A stretch of 64,000 bases of DNA from Neofamilia massiliensis. Its GTDB lineage: Bacteria; Bacillota; Clostridia; Tissierellales; Peptoniphilaceae. The notes beneath the pieces are model-generated. The model was not told the origin of the DNA. It saw nothing but the letters and a program-made list of their open reading frames with translations, and searched no databases. Positions 60,894-64,000 of the stretch are shown here, in pieces. Both the position numbers and the translations under genes were made by a program. The stretch is taken from the NCBI RefSeq assembly GCF_001299475.1, contig NZ_CYUJ01000003.1:562409-626408 (forward strand), given 5' to 3'. Position 1 is the first letter of the stretch. Each line of letters begins with the position of its first letter.

Positions 60894-62321
60894 TTATAGG
60901 ATATCTGAAATTTCTTTTGATAAAATTAAAAGCATAAGATCTTTGCTATTTTCAAAACAATAGCCTGTTAATTCTTCTATTTTATTTAATCTATATCTTA
61001 ATGTTTCAACATGTACATGAAGTTCTTTTGCCGTATCTTTTCTAATCATATTATTTGATATAAATGAACAAAAAGTAAGATATAGCTCAGTGTTGTGTTC
61101 ATGATCGTACACTTTAATCTTGTCAACTATATCATTAACAACTTCCTTCCCATTCATAGTATCTGCTAAATCAAATATTATCTTTTCCTTAGGGAAATCT
61201 TCAATAAAGTATATTGTCCTTTTGTCCGTTTTTGAAATTTTTTCAGCCTCATCTAACGATAAATTAATTTCTTTCAAATCTTTTTTTAGATATGATACTC
61301 CAATTTGTAGATACTTATTTTCTGGATCTAATTTTTTTATTAGATTAAAAAGAATATTTTGTAACTTATTTCTTTCAATATGGCAAAATATTGCCATCCC
61401 ATCATTATAAGTATTAAATAAAAAATAGCTATTCAATTTAAACTCTAAAAATTTTCTTATGTCTGAATTAGCTACTATTTTTTCATCTTGCCTAAAATAA
61501 ACACAATAAAATTCTGAACTTTTCCAATTTAAATTAAAAATTACACTATCTAGAAAACTTTGACTATGATTTTGATTTTGAAGTAAAATGTTTGTAATTA
61601 TCCTATGATTCTGACTGATATTATAAAGAAATGTTTGTTCCAAATACAATTTGTTTTTAATTAATGAGATAGCATAAGTTATACAATTATTTTGAAAGTC
61701 ATTAAGTTGAACTTCTTTTTCTAGATAAATATATCCCAAATTCTCAGTTGTATTAATTGGCAAATAAAGAAAGTTACTTTGTTCATTGTCCAAAAATCTC
61801 GTATACCTAACTTCCTCACCTATCAAATTAGTTACTTCTTCCAAAATTTTTTCTAGTCTTATGTTTTTAGAGTTTAAGTTTAACAATTTATTATATGCCA
61901 AGTTTTGCTCTATGAGGTTATTTGTCTTTATATTAAAAAGAAACTCATAGAAGTTTCCAACAATTTTAGAATAAGTTGTCTCTTTTCTCAATATAATTAA
62001 AGGAATACCATATTTATCAGCATCGTTTAATAAATTATTATCTATTTCTCCAAAATATCTACCTATTTTTATACATATTGCAGCTACTTTGTGTTCGTAT
62101 GCACTCTTAATAAATTCAGACTTATACTTTTTCTCATTGATGAATGCATATCCTGCTGTTAAAACTATCTCATTTCCCTGAAACCAGCTTACTCCATCTG
62201 GTGTTTCTAAGACTACAACATCTTTCGCTTTGTTTTTCAAGCCGTTCATACCCGCTACTAAATTGCAATCCCCAAAGCACTCATTTTCTAATAAATCCTT
62301 TATTGTAATGTAATCTCTCAT
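60894..62321 (-). CDS. PucR-family transcriptional regulator
   Basis: 475 residues. The N-terminal PucR domain (about 8-125; YITIKDLLENECFGDCNLVAG) is followed by a GGDEF-like/CdaR-type middle region and the C-terminal HTH_30 helix-turn-helix (LHVHVETLRYRLNKIEELTG). PucR-type proteins activate purine, allantoin or related nitrogen-compound use. It is convergent with the permease-hydrolase operon and so is its probable regulator. Low-GC codon use (AAT, ATA, TTA) matches the island. Confidence 0.88.
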   Translation of the reverse strand: MRDYITIKDLLENECFGDCNLVAGMNGLKNKAKDVVVLETPDGVSWFQGNEIVLTAGYAFINEKKYKSEFIKSAYEHKVAAICIKIGRYFGEIDNNLLNDADKYGIPLIILRKETTYSKIVGNFYEFLFNIKTNNLIEQNLAYNKLLNLNSKNIRLEKILEEVTNLIGEEVRYTRFLDNEQSNFLYLPINTTENLGYIYLEKEVQLNDFQNNCITYAISLIKNKLYLEQTFLYNISQNHRIITNILLQNQNHSQSFLDSVIFNLNWKSSEFYCVYFRQDEKIVANSDIRKFLEFKLNSYFLFNTYNDGMAIFCHIERNKLQNILFNLIKKLDPENKYLQIGVSYLKKDLKEINLSLDEAEKISKTDKRTIYFIEDFPKEKIIFDLADTMNGKEVVNDIVDKIKVYDHEHNTELYLTFCSFISNNMIRKDTAKELHVHVETLRYRLNKIEELTGYCFENSKDLMLLILSKEISDIL

Positions 62322-62573
62322 TTTTCCCTTTCTTATTTTATAAAAATTGTAGTAGTTTTATTAATATACTAAACAGTTATCTTGCTTTAAGTTTTAAGCC
62401 TTTAAAGCTTGTTATTTTAAACTTCTAAGTTTAAATAGTAAATAAATTTTTAGAATGTTAAATTTTGTTTCTTTTTAAATACTTCTTTCCTATTTATTTC
62501 TCTTGTCTTCTCTTATAATTAAAAAACTTCACCTAGTCTTATATTTTTACAATTTTTCTGCCTAAACTTTATA

Positions 62574-62960
62574 AGGTTTATGTGCTGGTATCTCTAACAA
62601 AATATGGCTGTGGTCTATAAATAATTCTGCTTATGTTATTTTTGTCCCTTTATAGTCAGCAAGTCTCGTAAGATTTTTCCTATATCTGTTTTTTTCTTCC
62701 ATAAATAATTTACCATCTATATTTTGGTGCAAATACTATATGATATTTTCAATTCCATTTTTTATGTGATAAACTATTATTATCCACGTGGATAACCCCT
62801 CTCATTTAATTAGATCGATAGATAAATCTATTTTAACATGATTGAAGTTTTTTTGCTTAAATCTAAAGTAATCATTCACCAACATAGGTTGGTAAACCCA
62901 CAATGAAAATTACCCAGACATTGCCGTCTGAGCCACTTATTAGTCCTTGTTTTTCTTAAT
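62574..62960 (-). mobile_element. Decayed IS200/IS605-type element with transposase remnant
   Basis: On the minus strand from 62777 down, one frame reads SLSHKKWN-stop-KYHIVFAPKYRW-stop, which is the start of a TnpA Y1 transposase with two stops. After a frameshift the next frame gives ADYKGTKIT-stop-AELFIDHSHILLEI, including the HUH-like HSH that carries the metal site. The match ends near 62574, so the rest of TnpA is lost. Upstream hairpins ACCAAC/GTTGGT (62878-62893) and CAGAC/GTCTG (62915-62930), and the palindrome TTATCCACGTGGATAA (62780-62795), look like the left end. 62322-62573 holds nothing I recognise. Confidence 0.75.
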
Positions 62961-63034
62961 CAACACTATTTATTAAATAGACTAATTTAATATCATGTTC
63001 TATAGTCCAATTAAAGCTTTCCCTACTAAAATAA

Positions 63035-63697
63035 TTACTTTATATTATAGAATGAATTTCTTAGGCATACTGCATTTGCAAATACAGCCTCAGCATATAC
63101 ACAATCTACTACTGGAAGCCCAATCTCTTTTTCAATAATTGGAGCAAATCTCGTTGTAGACAAACCAGTACATGCGAAAACTAAAACTTCAGCACCTTTG
63201 TTTTTTAAATTTTCACAATGAGCTAGAACTTTATCTAGTCCATAGCTTTTCATAAGATCGGTAGTATTATTTATATTAGGTATAAAAGGTTCACCAATAA
63301 CATCTTTTCCTATATACTTTACATATGATTTTGGTAGGTTTCTTGTTATACCAACTATGCCTACTTTATTACCATAAATTTTACTAAGTAAAGCCGCACT
63401 TTCTCCTGCACCTATTATTGGTATACTCATTACATTTCTAAGTTCTTCTAAAGCTGGATCTCCTGCACAAGAAACTATTATTACATCTTTATTTGAAAAT
63501 TTGTTTTTAGCAAGATCAATAATTTTTGCTTTCGCTATTTCTTCTGTGTTATCATCATAAATTCCTTTTGGCTGGTCCTTAATCGCTAAAGATTCTACTT
63601 CCATGTTAGAAAAATTTTGTTCGATAATTCTACCATGAGAGTTAAGAATTTCATTATCTTCAGTTGACAATACTCTAATTAAACCAACTTCAAACAT
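63035..63697 (-). CDS. Hydantoin/Asp-Glu racemase-like protein
   Basis: About 220 residues, Asp/Glu/hydantoin racemase fold. The two active-site Cys lie in IIVSCAGDPAL (about 76-86) and LVFACTGLSTTRFAP (about 172-186), as expected for PLP-independent racemases. The distribution of motifs is closest to hydantoin racemase or the AroM-like group. I chose ATG 63697 with TAGGAGGTG upstream; GTG 63706 overlaps that site. It fits the neighbouring permease and amidohydrolase as a third step on a chiral cyclic substrate. Confidence 0.82.
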   Translation of the reverse strand: MFEVGLIRVLSTEDNEILNSHGRIIEQNFSNMEVESLAIKDQPKGIYDDNTEEIAKAKIIDLAKNKFSNKDVIIVSCAGDPALEELRNVMSIPIIGAGESAALLSKIYGNKVGIVGITRNLPKSYVKYIGKDVIGEPFIPNINNTTDLMKSYGLDKVLAHCENLKNKGAEVLVFACTGLSTTRFAPIIEKEIGLPVVDCVYAEAVFANAVCLRNSFYNIK

Positions 63698-63709
63698 TAT
63701 GAACACCTC

Positions 63710-63994
63710 CTATTTTTCCTTTATAATCTCATCTACCTCTACTAACAAATCTTTATCGAACATCGTAGATGCTAATTTTAAATTTTCTTTAGTTACCCCA
63801 ATTACTATTACTTCCATATCTTCTTTAATTATGTAACTTAATATAGGTTCAAATGTATACTTAAAATCAATTTTATAGTAATATATATCAGAATTAAATG
63901 AATCTAAAAAAATTACTACAGTTATACCTAAAACAAAAGAAAAGATTAAAATGCAGAAATTCTCTTTCTTTTTTCTCTTTACTCTTCTTATATT
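63710..63994 (-). pseudogene. Open frame with membrane helix but no start codon (gene fragment?)
   Basis: The frame ending at TAG 63710-63712 is open back to two TAA codons at 63995-64000, giving 94 residues: a basic start (RRVKRKKKENF), a strong membrane helix (CILIFSFVLGITVVIFL), then a polar tail with YITK-like mixed residues. It contains no ATG, GTG or TTG before Met codon 63815-63817, which would leave only 35 residues. It may be the end of a frameshifted gene running in from the right, or a degraded one. Function unknown. It sits just before the racemase gene. Confidence 0.35.
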
Positions 63995-64000
63995 TTATTA

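Noticed and set aside
1-64000. CRISPR arrays, tRNA, rRNA and tmRNA genes
   Set aside because: I looked for regular repeats, tRNA arm patterns and the tmRNA gene next to smpB and saw none. A tRNAscan or Infernal run would be more reliable than reading by eye.

Overview
The window is AT-rich DNA from a Gram-positive, low-GC anaerobe. The signs are strong AGGAGG-type ribosome binding sites, frequent GTG/TTG starts, SLH-domain surface proteins, lipoproteins with LxGC lipoboxes, and amino-acid catabolism genes (hutH, dpaL). A peptide- or amino-acid-fermenting member of the Tissierellia/Peptoniphilaceae fits best, but this is an inference from gene content, not from a marker gene. I saw no rRNA, tRNA or CRISPR array.

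Layout. 1-5.3 kb (minus): a probable toxin-antitoxin pair runs into rnr, smpB, an ApbE flavin transferase and an asparaginase cut by the left edge. 5.4-6.5 kb: a G5/3D-domain cell-wall protein preceded by WalR-type direct repeats. 6.9-12.4 kb: a CNNM/CorC-like protein, LemA plus a TPM-domain protein, an AraC regulator broken by a stop codon under a Fur-box-like promoter, GrpB, and a thioredoxin-reductase-like flavoprotein without the redox CxxC. 12.4-18.1 kb: LuxR-type and LacI regulators, an ABC-F protein whose second ATP site is degenerate, and an SLH-anchored 5'-nucleotidase. 18.2-27.3 kb (minus): a three-gene Gtr-like glycosylation cassette, MurJ with two half-size CHR transporters, a small membrane protein, and a two-component system. 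27.5-33.8 kb: a large BTAD/AAA/TPR regulator divergent from a histidine permease-like gene and hutH. 33.8-37.8 kb: two surface proteins, one built from an internal duplication. 38.1-43.1 kb (minus): a five-gene operon in which a methylthioribose/5-deoxyribose disposal module (mtnK, mtnA, class II aldolase) lies between a DapF-like racemase and diaminopropionate ammonia-lyase. 43.2-57.2 kb: SGNH hydrolase, pstSCAB, an N-acetylhexosamine salvage trio, an amino-acid ABC transporter, a DUF1622 protein, and a GntR-controlled ABC exporter with duplicated permeases.

From about 57.2 kb to the right edge the base and codon use looks different (more A/T, fewer CTA, AGG and GGCC runs). This part looks like an acquired catabolic island. 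It holds a promoter-to-terminator structured RNA candidate, a DUF1177 protein, an NCS1 permease, a nitrilase-fold amidohydrolase, a PucR regulator, a decayed IS200/IS605-type transposase and a hydantoin/Asp-Glu racemase-like protein. Together they suggest uptake and hydrolysis of a small cyclic or N-carbamoyl/amide compound under PucR control.

The observations most worth following up are the RNA candidate at 57.48 kb, the mtnK-mtnA-aldolase operon with its two amino-acid enzymes, the asymmetric ABC-F protein, the WalR-like and Fur-like sites, and the duplicated surface protein.
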